Shown: positions 19,125-28,368 of the stretch, piece after piece | Position numbering within the stretch: position 1 is the first letter of the stretch | How the letters are laid out: each line of letters opens with the position of its first letter | Assembly (NCBI RefSeq): GCF_021442385.1 | Contig: NZ_MUZA01000001.1 | Location: forward strand, 186,001-250,000 | Direction: 5' to 3' | Origin: Micromonospora sp. MH99 | GTDB taxonomy: Bacteria; Actinomycetota; Actinomycetes; Mycobacteriales; Micromonosporaceae | Length of the DNA stretch: 64,000 bases | Notes under the pieces: model-generated | The model's input: only the letters and a program-made list of their open reading frames with translations | Database searches by the model: none | Told to the model about the DNA's origin: nothing | Program-made: the position numbers and the translations under genes

Positions 19125-20867
19125 TCAGCTGACCCGCACCAGGCGCCAGTTGTTCCTGGTGCTGCCGTTGTCGGTGTACTGGACGGCCTGGGCGCCCCAG
19201 GTGCTGGAGCCGTTGAGGACGGCGAGCACCTTGCCGCTGTTGACGTTGCGGATCCGGTAGGAGCCGTCGCTGTTGGCCACCAGGGTCCAGCGGTGGTCGG
19301 CCGTTCCGTTGTCGCTCCACTGCAGAACGCGGGCGTTGTCGGCGGTCGACATGTTCTCGACGCCGAGCACCTTGCCACTGTTGGCGTTGCGGAACCGGAA
19401 CGCGCTGCCGTCGGTGACCCGGACCCAGTTGTGGTCGGCGGTGCCGGTGTCGCCCCACACCACGGCCAGACCGCCGTCGGCCGTGGACATGTTCTGCACG
19501 CCGAGAACCACGCCGGTGTCGGCGTGGACCAACTTGTAGGTGTCCCCGGTGCTGGTGCCGCCGCTCACGTTCGCCACGAAGGTCATGATGCTGCGCGGGG
19601 GCAGCGTGACGGTCAGGGAGCCGTTCGACATGGTGAGCGCGCCCTGGGGCGCGACGTTGCGGCTCCCGTCGGTCAGCCAGTTCGTGACACTGCCGGACGC
19701 GGAGGTGTTCGACAGGGTGAACTGCTGGCTCACCGACGAGGTGTTCTTGTTGACCGCGACGATCACGACTGTGTCGCCGCCCCGGTACGCCGAGACGTAG
19801 ACGTTCGACGCGGGGTTCGCCGTCGCGTCGATCCGCACGTACCCGGGGCGGACGAACCTGGCGAAGTGCGCCATCATCGCGCCGCGCTTGCTGATCTGGC
19901 CGTCCTCGCGCATGGGGCCGTAGCTGCGCCGGAGGTACCACCAGACGTACGCCTGGAACTCGGCGTCCACCATCGCGTGGTGGATGTGCTCGCCCACGTC
20001 GAGCGCCTCGGGCCAGGCGTCGCCGGAGTTGGTGTTGCTGTTGGGGTAGTAGACCTCCGTCATCCAGAGTTCCTTGCCCGCGCCCTTCTGCTTGAACAGG
20101 GGGTAGGGGAAGTTCGAGTACGACGTGCCGTAGAGGTGCGCCCCGATGATGTCGACGTTGGCCAGGGCCGTGGAGTCGTTCAGGATCGGGTCCGACATGG
20201 ACTTCACGTACTGGAAGGACTCGGGGGCGATGACCCTGGTGCTGATCGAGCCGGCGTTCTCCCGCAGGAAGCGGACCATCTCGGTGGACGTCCACCACGT
20301 CCACTCCGTCGCGTAGTCGGGCTCGTTCTGCACCGAGATGGCGTACAGGTTGACCCCGTTGTTGCGCAGGTGGGTGGTGAAGTCGTTGAGGTGCTGGGCG
20401 TAGGCGCCGTACGAGCTGTACCGGAGGCGCTTCGCGTTGGTCTGACCGCCGCGGGTGAAGGTCTCGATCATGCTGGCCGGGGGATTCCACGGCGACGCGA
20501 AGACGGTCACGCCGAGCTCGGCCGCGCGCTGCGCCGTCGCCAGGTCGGCGCTCCAGTCCGCCTGGTTCTCGCCGACGGGGATCCGTAGCAGGGAGAACCC
20601 CAGCCGGCCCTCGCCGGTGCCGAACGCCGTCTCCCGCTGCGCGGCCGTCAGGTCGCCGATCCACGCGGCGTGGGCCATGGCGCCGAAGCCTCGGATCGTC
20701 TGCCGCTGTGCCGACAGGTTGATGGTCGCCGGCGCCGCCGAGGCTTCCGTGGCCCCCGCGACCGCCGCGATCGTCGCGACCGGCACGGCCCCCATCGTCG
20801 TCAGCATGGTTCGCCGGCTCAGCAGTCTCGGCTCGTCGCGTACCGGCTTGTTCTGCTCGTTCGTCAT
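19125..20867 (-). CDS. GH30 (subfamily 8-like) xylanase with C-terminal ricin-type lectin module
   Basis: 580 residues, AGGAGG before the ATG. Tat-like signal (LLSRRTMLTTMGAVPVATIAAVAGATEASA). The GH30 barrel starts at TIRGFGAMAHAAW. Acid/base Glu lies in VQNEPDY (about 180) and the nucleophile in WMTEVYYP (about 270). A beta-sandwich follows, then a GGTSTG linker and a QxW beta-trefoil lectin (about 448-580) with three repeats built on NSGKVLxVxN and W. Subfamily 8 enzymes cut glucuronoxylan; the arginine that reads glucuronate was not verified here. The gene has a clear promoter with an operator at the transcript start (20995-21046). Confidence 0.9.
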   Translation of the reverse strand: MTNEQNKPVRDEPRLLSRRTMLTTMGAVPVATIAAVAGATEASAAPATINLSAQRQTIRGFGAMAHAAWIGDLTAAQRETAFGTGEGRLGFSLLRIPVGENQADWSADLATAQRAAELGVTVFASPWNPPASMIETFTRGGQTNAKRLRYSSYGAYAQHLNDFTTHLRNNGVNLYAISVQNEPDYATEWTWWTSTEMVRFLRENAGSISTRVIAPESFQYVKSMSDPILNDSTALANVDIIGAHLYGTSYSNFPYPLFKQKGAGKELWMTEVYYPNSNTNSGDAWPEALDVGEHIHHAMVDAEFQAYVWWYLRRSYGPMREDGQISKRGAMMAHFARFVRPGYVRIDATANPASNVYVSAYRGGDTVVIVAVNKNTSSVSQQFTLSNTSASGSVTNWLTDGSRNVAPQGALTMSNGSLTVTLPPRSIMTFVANVSGGTSTGDTYKLVHADTGVVLGVQNMSTADGGLAVVWGDTGTADHNWVRVTDGSAFRFRNANSGKVLGVENMSTADNARVLQWSDNGTADHRWTLVANSDGSYRIRNVNSGKVLAVLNGSSTWGAQAVQYTDNGSTRNNWRLVRVS

Positions 20868-21343
20868 GTCTCGTCCTCCTGGCTGATGGTGGTACGCGCC
20901 GTCGCGGTCCCATCGGCCCGGTCGGCACCGGTTCGCAGCGTCGACACCGAGAGTGACGGTGGTGACCGATCTGGTTTCGATCTGATGACGTAACTGTTAA
21001 CGCTAACAATCACCGGAGTCTAAGTTCCGTCCACGCCAGGGGTCAAGGACGAGTAGGCAGGTGCGCGGACGAACGCGCTGCGTCACCGACGACTTCGGCG
21101 TAATCCCAGCTCAGAGGCTCGCAAAGTCGCGACGGCGGCAACGAGGTTCGCGGATCTCCTCGGAGCGCGGGCCGGTGGGCGTGACCGCGGCGTCGGCCTC
21201 CCGGGCCTGACTAATGTCATGCATACCGATGCGCCCCGCACCGGATTCCGTGACTAAGCGCACTGGGGCGCACCACCTGCCGTCGATGAGACTCGATGCA
21301 ACGCCGGAACAACAGCCGGCCGGGTTCGAGAGGAGGCGGGACG
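20868..21343. other. intergenic region between GH30 and the SapB-type locus
   Basis: Holds the GH30 promoter/operator on the left. On the right, before the synthetase gene, lies an 8-bp inverted repeat TGCGCCCC (21230-21237) and GGGGCGCA (21265-21272) separated by 27 bases. I found no credible gene in either strand and no sure synthetase promoter. Confidence 0.4.
20995..21046 (-). promoter_or_regulatory. GH30 promoter with LacI-like operator at the transcript start
   Basis: On the minus strand: -35 TTGACC (21046-21041), 18-base spacer, -10 TAGACT (21022-21017). A 14-bp near-palindrome, TGTTAGCGTTAACA (21008-20995), begins about where transcription should start. It has one mismatch between half-sites. 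The placement is that of a classical repressor operator. The leader to the ATG at 20867 would be about 140 bases. Confidence 0.6.
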
Positions 21344-23938
21344 GTGGACGAACGCTACGACAGCTACTGCGCGGCGGACCGGCTGTTCTACGACTCGCTC
21401 GGCAGCGCCGTCGCACAGCCCGTCTTCCCGGCCGCCGAGCGCCCCGTCCCGACCGGGTGGCGCCGCGAGCCGCTCGACGACTGGCTGATCTACGCGCCCG
21501 ACGGCGGCTCGCTGCCGCAGCAGGGCTGGAAGATCCACGTGTCGGCGGGCCTGACGAACGCCGAGCGGGTGCTGGACGCCGTCTGGAACTACTGCGTCCC
21601 CCGCGGCCTCTCCTTCAAGTTCCTCCGCGGGCCCCGCACACTGCTGCTGCGCAACTCCAAGTACGCCGCGCGGGCCGCCAGCGGCAAGTTCATCACCGTC
21701 TACCCGCGCGACGACGCGGAGCTGGAGCTGGTCTGCAAGGAGCTGGACGAGCTGCTCACCGGCGAGACCGGCCCGTACATCCTCAGCGACCTGCGCTACG
21801 GCGACGGCCCGGTCCACGTGCGCTACGGCGGCTTCGCCGCGCGCTACTGCCACTCGCCCGACGGTCAGGTGGTGCCGGCGATCGAGGACGACTCCGGCGC
21901 GCTGGTGCCGGATCGCCGAGAGCCGGTCTTTCACGTGCCGTCCTGGGTCACCCTGCCCGACTTCCTCGGCCCGCACCTGGCCGCCCGCAACGACACCAGC
22001 ACCAACCAGGTGCCGTACCGCATCGAGAAGGTGATCCACTTCTCCAACGGCGGTGGGCTGTACGTGGGCCGGGATCTGCGTACCGACACCGAGGTGGTGC
22101 TGAAGGAGGCCCGACCGCACGCCGGCCTGGACGCTGACGGCACGGACGCCGTCGCCCGGCTGGCCCGCGAGGCGCAGGCCCTGCGGCAGCTGGCCGACCT
22201 GCCGCAGGTGCCGCGGGTGCACGACGAGTTCGCCCTCGGCGAGCACCGGTTCCTCGCGCTGGAGTTCATCGAGGGTCGGCCGCTGAACAAGGTGCTTGTC
22301 GACAGGTACCCGCTGATCGACGCCGACGCGACCGACGAGGACCGGGCGGCGTACGCCCGCTGGGCCCGGCACATCCACGAGCAGGTCGAGTCCGTCGTCG
22401 CGGCGATCCACGAGCGCGGCCTGGTCTACGGTGACCTGCACCTGTTCAACATCATGATCCGGCCGGACGACCAGGTCGCCCTTGTCGACTTCGAGGTGGC
22501 CGCCCCGATCGCCGGGCACCGCCGGCCCGGACTGCGCAACCAGGGCTTCGCGGCCCCGCGGGACCGCACCGGCCCGGCGGTCGACAGGTACGCCCTGGCG
22601 TGCCTGCGGTTGGCGCTGTTCCTCCCGCTGACCCAGCTGGTGCGGCTCGCGCCGGCGAAGGCGGCGCACCTGGCCGACATCATCGCCGCGAACTTCCCGG
22701 TGCCGAGGTCCTTCCTCGACCCGGCCGTCGAGGAGATCGCCGGTGGCCCCCGGGTCGGCGACCCGGACGGGGCTCCCGACGCGGACGAGTGGCCCATCAC
22801 GCGGGACCGACTGACCACGGCGATCCTGGCGAGCGCCACCCCCGAGCGCGACGACCGGCTCTTCCCCGGCGACATCGAGCAGTTCCGCAGCGGCGGCCTC
22901 AACCTCGCCCACGGGGCGGCCGGAGTGCTGTACGCGCTCGACGCCAGTGGCGCCGGTCGGTGGCCCGAGCACGAGGACTGGCTGGTGCGACGGGCGACAG
23001 CGCCACCGTCCGGCACCCGCTGCGGCTTCTACGACGGCCTGCACGGTGTGGCCTACGCCCTCGATCACCTCGGACGCCGCCAGGACGCGCTGGACGTGCT
23101 CGACATCTGCCTGCGCGAGCCCCTGGACGGGCTCGACCACAGCCTGGCGAGCGGGTTGTCCGGGATCGCGCTCAACCTGGCCGAGCTGGCCGGACGCACC
23201 GGGGAGGCGTCGTTGCGCGACGCCGCCTGGCGGGCCGCCGAGCGGGTGATCGGGCAACTGGCCGACGATCCGGGCCCGGACGTCAGCGGCGGACGCAACC
23301 CGTACGCCGGGCTGCTGCGCGGCCGGACCGGAGCGGCGCTGATGCTGCTGCGGCTCTACGAGCTCAGCGGTGACGACGAACTGCTTGGGCACGCCGCCAC
23401 GGCGCTGCGCCAGGATCTGCGCCGGTGTGTGCTGCGGCCGGACGGTGCCCTGGAGGTCAACGAGGGCTGGCGGACCATGCCGTACCTGGCGCACGGCAGC
23501 ATCGGTATCGGGCTGGTCCTCGATGCGTACCTGCGCCACCGGGCCGACGACCGGTTCGCCGAGGCCAGCGCGGGGATCCGCCGCGCGGCGCGGTCACCGT
23601 TCTACGCACAGTCCGGGCTCTTCGCCGGGCGTGCCGGCATCATCGCCTACCTCGCCGCCTCGGGTCACGACGCCGACCGCCGGGAACTCGCCGCGCAGGT
23701 GGACCGGCTGACCTGGCACGCGCTGCCGTACCGGGACGGGACCGCGTTCCCCGGCGAGCAGTTGCTGCGGCTCTCCATGGACTTCGGCACCGGCACCGCC
23801 GGCGTGCTCTACGCGCTGGCCTGCGCGCGACGTGACGAGCCGCCGGTGCTGCCCTTCCTCGCGCCCCTGTCGGGCGCGCAGAGACTCCCTCGCGACAGCG
23901 AGGGCGACAGGATCGACGAACGGATGGAAGGGAGGTGA
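21344..23938 (+). CDS. ramC: class III lanthipeptide synthetase, RamC/AmfT-like (LanKC)
   Basis: 864 residues from the GTG at 21344, preceded by AGGAGG; the ATG further upstream lacks a site. Three parts: N-terminal lyase-like region (1-215), Ser/Thr kinase-like region (about 225-430) with VVLKEARP (Lys about 252), GDLHLFNIMI (catalytic Asp/Asn, about 362) and DFEVA (metal Asp, about 381), and a LanC-like cyclase barrel (about 500-864) with repeated HGAAGVLYAL and GTAGVLYAL motifs. The zinc Cys-Cys-His of true LanC is not seen, as expected for class III. It should phosphorylate Ser residues of the precursor encoded 5 bases downstream, eliminate phosphate and form the rings. Confidence 0.95.
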   Translation: MDERYDSYCAADRLFYDSLGSAVAQPVFPAAERPVPTGWRREPLDDWLIYAPDGGSLPQQGWKIHVSAGLTNAERVLDAVWNYCVPRGLSFKFLRGPRTLLLRNSKYAARAASGKFITVYPRDDAELELVCKELDELLTGETGPYILSDLRYGDGPVHVRYGGFAARYCHSPDGQVVPAIEDDSGALVPDRREPVFHVPSWVTLPDFLGPHLAARNDTSTNQVPYRIEKVIHFSNGGGLYVGRDLRTDTEVVLKEARPHAGLDADGTDAVARLAREAQALRQLADLPQVPRVHDEFALGEHRFLALEFIEGRPLNKVLVDRYPLIDADATDEDRAAYARWARHIHEQVESVVAAIHERGLVYGDLHLFNIMIRPDDQVALVDFEVAAPIAGHRRPGLRNQGFAAPRDRTGPAVDRYALACLRLALFLPLTQLVRLAPAKAAHLADIIAANFPVPRSFLDPAVEEIAGGPRVGDPDGAPDADEWPITRDRLTTAILASATPERDDRLFPGDIEQFRSGGLNLAHGAAGVLYALDASGAGRWPEHEDWLVRRATAPPSGTRCGFYDGLHGVAYALDHLGRRQDALDVLDICLREPLDGLDHSLASGLSGIALNLAELAGRTGEASLRDAAWRAAERVIGQLADDPGPDVSGGRNPYAGLLRGRTGAALMLLRLYELSGDDELLGHAATALRQDLRRCVLRPDGALEVNEGWRTMPYLAHGSIGIGLVLDAYLRHRADDRFAEASAGIRRAARSPFYAQSGLFAGRAGIIAYLAASGHDADRRELAAQVDRLTWHALPYRDGTAFPGEQLLRLSMDFGTGTAGVLYALACARRDEPPVLPFLAPLSGAQRLPRDSEGDRIDERMEGR

Positions 23939-23943
23939 ACGAC

Positions 23944-24063
23944 ATGGCGCTTCTGGACCTCCAGGGCCTGGAGATGGCTCCGGCCGACCGCACGGGTGGC
24001 GGTAGCCGGGCGAGCCTGCTGCTCTGCGGCGACAGCTCGCTCTCCGTCACGACCTGCAACTGA
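23944..24063 (+). CDS. ramS: SapB-like class III lanthipeptide precursor
   Basis: 39 residues, too short for most gene callers. GGGAGG lies before the ATG and overlaps the synthetase stop. The leader has LLDLQGLE, matching the LFDLQ recognition motif of class III leaders. The core SRASLLLCGDSSLSVTTCN contains two S-x2-S-x3-C ring motifs (S21-S24-C28 and S31-S34-C38). As I recall the Streptomyces coelicolor RamS core, it differs only by Val for Ile near the end. SapB is an amphiphilic surfactant peptide that lowers surface tension so hyphae can rise. The mature product should have two (methyl)lanthionine-type rings and dehydroalanines. Confidence 0.96.
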   Translation: MALLDLQGLEMAPADRTGGGSRASLLLCGDSSLSVTTCN

Positions 24064-24075
24064 TCCATCGCAGAA

Positions 24076-24121
24076 CGCGGTCGCCCTGGGCGGGTAGACG
24101 TGCCCACCCAGGGCGACCGCG
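24076..24121 (+). terminator. strong stem-loop between precursor and transporter genes
   Basis: Perfect 15-bp stem CGCGGTCGCCCTGGG with a 16-base loop, 13 bases after the precursor stop and 18 before the next start. Likely a partial terminator or 3' stabiliser that gives more precursor mRNA than transporter mRNA. Confidence 0.75.
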
Positions 24122-24138
24122 TAGCACTGGGAGGACCG

Positions 24139-25866
24139 ATGCCGACGTTCGAGGCGGGGGACCGGCTGCTGAGGCGGACGGTTCTGGCCGGCGGCGGCTG
24201 GACCGGTGGACTCGCGGCGGTCGCGCTGCTCGGCGCGGCTGCCGAACTGTTGCTGCCCGCGGCCCTCGGCCACGCCGTCGACGCCGCCCTCGCCGGCGGC
24301 TCCGGTTGGTGGGCGGTGGCCGCCGGTGCCCTGGTCGTCGTCCTCGTCTGCGTCGACACCCTCACCGACCTGGCCAGCGGGTTCGGCGCGGCACGCGCCA
24401 CCGCCGGACTCCGCCGTCGCCTGCTGCGCCACCTGTTCGCCGTGGATGTCCGCACCACCCGCCGCTATCCCGTGGGTGATCTCGTCGGCCGGTTGGTCGG
24501 CCAGGCCGCCGACGCGGGACAGGCCGGCAACGCCGTGGTCCTGGCCGTCGTCGCGGTGCTTCCACCACTGGGCAGCGTCGTCGCGCTCGCCATCATGGAA
24601 CCGGTCCTGGGGATCACCCTGCTCGCCGGCCTCGGCCTGCTCGCCGTCCTCATGCGCGCCTTCGTGGCCGACGCCTCGGCCGCCACCGCCGGATACCAGC
24701 GGGTGCTCGGCGCCATCGCCGGCCGACTGCTGGAATCGCTGACCGGCTCCCGGACCATCGCCGCCGCCGCCACCGTCCACCGTGAGGAGGACCGGGTGTT
24801 GGCAGCCCTACCGGAGCTGGGGCTGCACGGCCGGCGCGCGTGGGAACTGCTGGCGCGGGCGAGCGCGCGTACGTCCGCCGTGGCGCCGCTGCTGAACCTG
24901 AGCGTCATCGCGGTCGGCGGGTACGCCCTGACCGCGGGCTGGCTCACGCCGGGCGAACTGGTCGCCGCCGTCCGGTACGCCGCCATGGGCGCCGGCCTCG
25001 GTGGGGTGCTCGCCACCCTGAACCACCTGGTCCGCAGCCGCGCGGGAGCACACCGGGTCGCCGAGCTGCTGACCGAGCCCGCCGCGCCCTCGGGCGAGCG
25101 ACAGCTTCCACCCGGCGGCGGGGCCCTGCGACTGCGCGGGGTACGCGTGCACGCCGACGACGGCCGGCCCATCCTGGATGGCATTGACCTGGACGTACCG
25201 GCCGGCGCGATAGTGGCCGTCGTCGGAGCGTCCGGTGCCGGCAAGTCGACACTGGCCGCCGTGGCGGGACGCCTGCACGACCCCGACGGCGGTGAGGTGC
25301 GCCTGGACGGCGTGCCGCTGCGCGACCTCGACGGGGCGGCGCTGCGCCGAGCCGTCGGCTATGCGTTCGACCAGCCGGTGCTGATCGGCGCGACAGTCCA
25401 CGACGCGATCGGTCTGGCGCTGCCGGTCGAGTCCGCGACGCCACCGGCCGACGCGAGCCCGGCCACGCCTGCGGTCCTTCGGGGGGCCCGCGGGGCGGCG
25501 GTCGCCGACGTGATCGACCGTCTGCCCGACGGCTACCGCACCCCACTGGTGGACACCCCGCTCTCCGGAGGCGAGACCCAACGCCTCGGTCTGGCCCGGG
25601 CGTTCGCCGCCGAGCGGCTGCTCATCCTGGACGACGCCATGTCCAGCCTGGACACCGCGACCGAGCACCGGATCACCGAGGCGGTTCTGGGACGCGGCGG
25701 CGAGCGGACCCGCCTGGTGGTCACCCATCGGATCGCGGCGGCCGCCGCGGCCGACCTCGTCGCCTGGCTGGACGGCGGTCGGCTGCGCGGCCTGGCGCCG
25801 CACCGGCGACTCTGGGCCGACCCGGACTACCGTGCCCTCTTCCAGCCGGCCGGCGGTGGGCTGTGA
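24139..25866 (+). CDS. ramA: ABC half-transporter, RamA-like
   Basis: 575 residues from the ATG at 24139 (GGGAGG upstream). Six hydrophobic segments precede an ATPase domain with Walker A GASGAGKST (about 363), signature LSGGETQRLGLARAF (about 474), Walker B LLILDDAMSSLD and H-loop VTHR. The Walker B catalytic position is Asp instead of Glu, a change that usually slows hydrolysis. In SapB-type loci RamA and RamB together export the lanthipeptide. The next gene overlaps the stop by 4 bases, supporting a heterodimer made from one message. Confidence 0.92.
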   Translation: MPTFEAGDRLLRRTVLAGGGWTGGLAAVALLGAAAELLLPAALGHAVDAALAGGSGWWAVAAGALVVVLVCVDTLTDLASGFGAARATAGLRRRLLRHLFAVDVRTTRRYPVGDLVGRLVGQAADAGQAGNAVVLAVVAVLPPLGSVVALAIMEPVLGITLLAGLGLLAVLMRAFVADASAATAGYQRVLGAIAGRLLESLTGSRTIAAAATVHREEDRVLAALPELGLHGRRAWELLARASARTSAVAPLLNLSVIAVGGYALTAGWLTPGELVAAVRYAAMGAGLGGVLATLNHLVRSRAGAHRVAELLTEPAAPSGERQLPPGGGALRLRGVRVHADDGRPILDGIDLDVPAGAIVAVVGASGAGKSTLAAVAGRLHDPDGGEVRLDGVPLRDLDGAALRRAVGYAFDQPVLIGATVHDAIGLALPVESATPPADASPATPAVLRGARGAAVADVIDRLPDGYRTPLVDTPLSGGETQRLGLARAFAAERLLILDDAMSSLDTATEHRITEAVLGRGGERTRLVVTHRIAAAAAADLVAWLDGGRLRGLAPHRRLWADPDYRALFQPAGGGL

Positions 25867-27638
25867 GCCGTCCCAGCGTACGACTGGTGACCTGGCGGGC
25901 GCTGCGGGCCCGCCGGCGCGACGTCGCCCGGCTCTGCGGCTGGTCGCTCGTCGAGGCGCTGCCCGCGCTGCTCGCCGGCCTCCTGGTCGCGCGCGCCGTC
26001 GACGACGGCTTCCTGGCCGGACGGTTCCTCAACGGCCTGGCGTGGCTGGGGGCGCTCGCCGTGACGGTGCTGATCGGCGCGGCGGCGACCGGTCGGACGT
26101 ACCGCAGCCTCGGCGCCGTGGTCGAGCCGTTCCGCGACGAGGTGGCCGCCCAGGTGGTCCGGGGTGCCCTGCGCGACGCCACCCGGGTCGGTGGTCGCCC
26201 GGACAGCGCGGCCGTGACCCGGCTGACCCACCAGATGGAGATCGTCCGCGACACCTTCGCCGGTCTGCTGATGGTGACCCGCGGTTTCCTCTTCTCCGCC
26301 GGCGCGGCCCTGCTCGGTCTGCTCGCCCTGGCGCCGGTGGTGGCGGCGTTGGCCGCCGCGCCACTGGTCGTCGGCCTGGTCGTGTTCCTCGCCGCGCTGC
26401 CCGCGATGGCCGGGCACCAGCGCGCGTACGTCCGGGCTGGTGAACAGCTCGGCCAGTCGGCGTCGGCCGCGCTGGCCGGTCACCGCGACGTGCTGGCCTG
26501 CGGCGCGCAGGCGCGCGTCACTGCCGACGTCGAACGCCGGGTGTTGGCACAGGCCGCCGCCGAACGCGCCCTCGCCCGGATGGCGGTGATCCGCAGCCTC
26601 AGCCTCGCCATCGGCGGCTGGCTGCCGCTGGTCGTGCTGCTCTCGGCCGCTGCGTGGCTGGTCGAACGCGGATTGACGGCGGGCGCGGTGCTGGGGGCGC
26701 TGATCTACGTCTCCACCGGCCTGCAACCGGCCCTGCACACGCTGGTGCAGGGCATCGGCGGCGGCGGGCTGCGGTACGCGGTCACCCTGGAGAACATCCT
26801 GCGGGCCGGACCGGTGTCCGACGAACCCCGCCGGCCCGCTCCCACCACCCGGACGCCACGCGCCCGCCCACCGGCCCGTCCGGTCGACGGCGCACCGGCC
26901 GTCGAGGTCCGCGGACTGACCTTCGGCTACGGCCCGCGCGCCCGGCCCGTTCTCCGGAACTTCGCGCTGACGCTGGCCGAGGGGGATCACCTCGCCGTGG
27001 TCGGCCCGAGTGGCGTGGGCAAGTCCACACTGGCCGCCCTGCTGGCCGGTCTGGTGCCGCCGCAGGCGGGTACGGTCCGCCTAGGCGGCGCGACGGTGGC
27101 CGACGCCGAGCCGGCCGATTTGGCCCGGATGAGGGTGCTGGTGCCTCAGGAGGCGTACGTCTTCACCGGCAGCCTCGCCGACAACCTCCGCTACCTGCGG
27201 CCGGACGCCGACGACGCCCTCCTGGAGGACACCCTCGCCGCGCTCGGTGCGGGCCCCCTGGCGACCCGTCTGGGCGGTCTGGACGCGCCGGTCGTGCCGG
27301 CTCTGCTCTCCGCCGGTGAACGGCAGCTCATCGCGGCGGTGCGGGCCTGGCTGGCGCCCGTCCCGCTGGTGGTCCTCGACGAGGCGACCTGTCACCTGGA
27401 CCCGGCGTTGGAGGCGACAGTCGAGAGTGCCTTCGCCCGGCGGCACGGCAGCCTCGTGGTGATCGCGCACCGGATCAGCTCCGCGCTGCGGGCTGATCGG
27501 GTGCTGGTCCTCGATGGCGACGAGCCCGTGGTGGGTACGCACGAGCAGTTGTTGGCCCGCTCGGTGACGTACCGGGCGCTCGTCGGCTGCTGGGACGACC
27601 CGGTGGCGCTGTCCCGAACGGGGGCGCGGCTGAGCTGA
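25863..27638 (+). CDS. ramB: ABC half-transporter, RamB-like
   Basis: 591 residues, GTG start inside the GTGA overlap with ramA. Six membrane segments, an insertion rich in Pro and Arg (about 320-345), then the ATPase: Walker A VGPSGVGKST, Walker B LVVLDEAT with the normal Glu, and IAHR. The signature reads LSAGERQL instead of LSGGQ, so each subunit carries one altered element. In asymmetric ABC heterodimers one composite site is typically weak, and these changes suggest the same here. Expected role: export of the SapB-like peptide with RamA. Confidence 0.92.
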   Translation: MSRPSVRLVTWRALRARRRDVARLCGWSLVEALPALLAGLLVARAVDDGFLAGRFLNGLAWLGALAVTVLIGAAATGRTYRSLGAVVEPFRDEVAAQVVRGALRDATRVGGRPDSAAVTRLTHQMEIVRDTFAGLLMVTRGFLFSAGAALLGLLALAPVVAALAAAPLVVGLVVFLAALPAMAGHQRAYVRAGEQLGQSASAALAGHRDVLACGAQARVTADVERRVLAQAAAERALARMAVIRSLSLAIGGWLPLVVLLSAAAWLVERGLTAGAVLGALIYVSTGLQPALHTLVQGIGGGGLRYAVTLENILRAGPVSDEPRRPAPTTRTPRARPPARPVDGAPAVEVRGLTFGYGPRARPVLRNFALTLAEGDHLAVVGPSGVGKSTLAALLAGLVPPQAGTVRLGGATVADAEPADLARMRVLVPQEAYVFTGSLADNLRYLRPDADDALLEDTLAALGAGPLATRLGGLDAPVVPALLSAGERQLIAAVRAWLAPVPLVVLDEATCHLDPALEATVESAFARRHGSLVVIAHRISSALRADRVLVLDGDEPVVGTHEQLLARSVTYRALVGCWDDPVALSRTGARLS

Positions 27639-27664
27639 ATCGCGCGCCCGAGCCGACGGCGCCG

Positions 27665-28249
27665 TCAGATCCAGCCTGCCTCGCCTGCCATCCGTACGGC
27701 CTCCACCCGGGTGCGCGCACCCACCTTGCGGGTGATACGACCGAGATGGTTGCGGACGGTGCCCCGGCTGAGCCCGAGCGACGCCGCCACCTCCGCGACC
27801 GGCGCCCCGGCCGCTGTCAGCGTCAACACCTCGGTCTCGCGGCTGGTCAGCGGGCCGTTCGAGCGCAGCGCAGCGACGACGAGATCCGCGTCGAGCACGG
27901 GCTGTGAGCGGGCGAGCCGGCGGATCCCGTCGATGACCCGCTGGGGGCCGGCGTCGCTGCGCAGGATGCCGACCGTCCGGGTCGGGCAGAACAGGCCGCG
28001 CAGTCGCCGGGCCCGATGTGGGTGTGCCAGCAGCAGCACGGGGCACCTACCGAAACGGCTCGGATCGACTCCCTCGACCACGTCGAGGTCGGCCACCACC
28101 ACGTCGGGGCGTTGGTCGCGGACGGCCGCGGAGACCGCGTCGCCGCGATCCACCTCAGCCACGACGCGGATGTCGTCCTCGGCGGCGAGGACGAACGACA
28201 GCGCGCCCAGCACCAGGGCACCGTCCAGGGCGAGCAGGGTACGGATCAC
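27665..28249 (-). CDS. NarL/LuxR response regulator of the SapB-type locus, degenerate receiver
   Basis: 194 residues, convergent to ramB with 26 bases between. The receiver keeps the Asp of VVVADLDV, but the acidic pair at the start is reduced (LLALDGALV), the conserved Thr is Ala (LLLAHPH) and the Lys loop is lost. The LuxR HTH is intact: LTSRETEVLTLTAAGAPVAEVAASLG, then SRGTVRNHLGRITRKVGARTR. In S. coelicolor the NarL-type RamR activates the ram operon. This gene and its neighbour at 28369 share the C-terminus AxxxGW(I/L), so both are candidates for that role. Phosphorylation control is doubtful. Confidence 0.88.
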   Translation of the reverse strand: MIRTLLALDGALVLGALSFVLAAEDDIRVVAEVDRGDAVSAAVRDQRPDVVVADLDVVEGVDPSRFGRCPVLLLAHPHRARRLRGLFCPTRTVGILRSDAGPQRVIDGIRRLARSQPVLDADLVVAALRSNGPLTSRETEVLTLTAAGAPVAEVAASLGLSRGTVRNHLGRITRKVGARTRVEAVRMAGEAGWI

Positions 28250-28327
28250 GATGAACCTTCCCGCACTCCGAAGGTGATCACACTACGTCAATATTCAAAC
28301 ACGCATCCGTGGGGTCCGCACGGCGAC

Positions 28328-28362
28328 GGGGGCGGGGCCGGGCACCTTGCGGCCCCGCCCCC
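28328..28362 (-). terminator. terminator between the two regulator genes
   Basis: 12-bp inverted repeat GGGGGCGGGGCC with an 11-base loop, 6 bases downstream of the second regulator's stop at 28369 on the minus strand. It separates the two regulators into different transcripts. Confidence 0.65.
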
Positions 28363-28368
28363 CGACGG

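Noticed and set aside
21230..21272. Inverted octamers as the RamR binding site
   Set aside because: The RamR sites I know of are direct repeats of another form; this short inverted pair is too weak to call.
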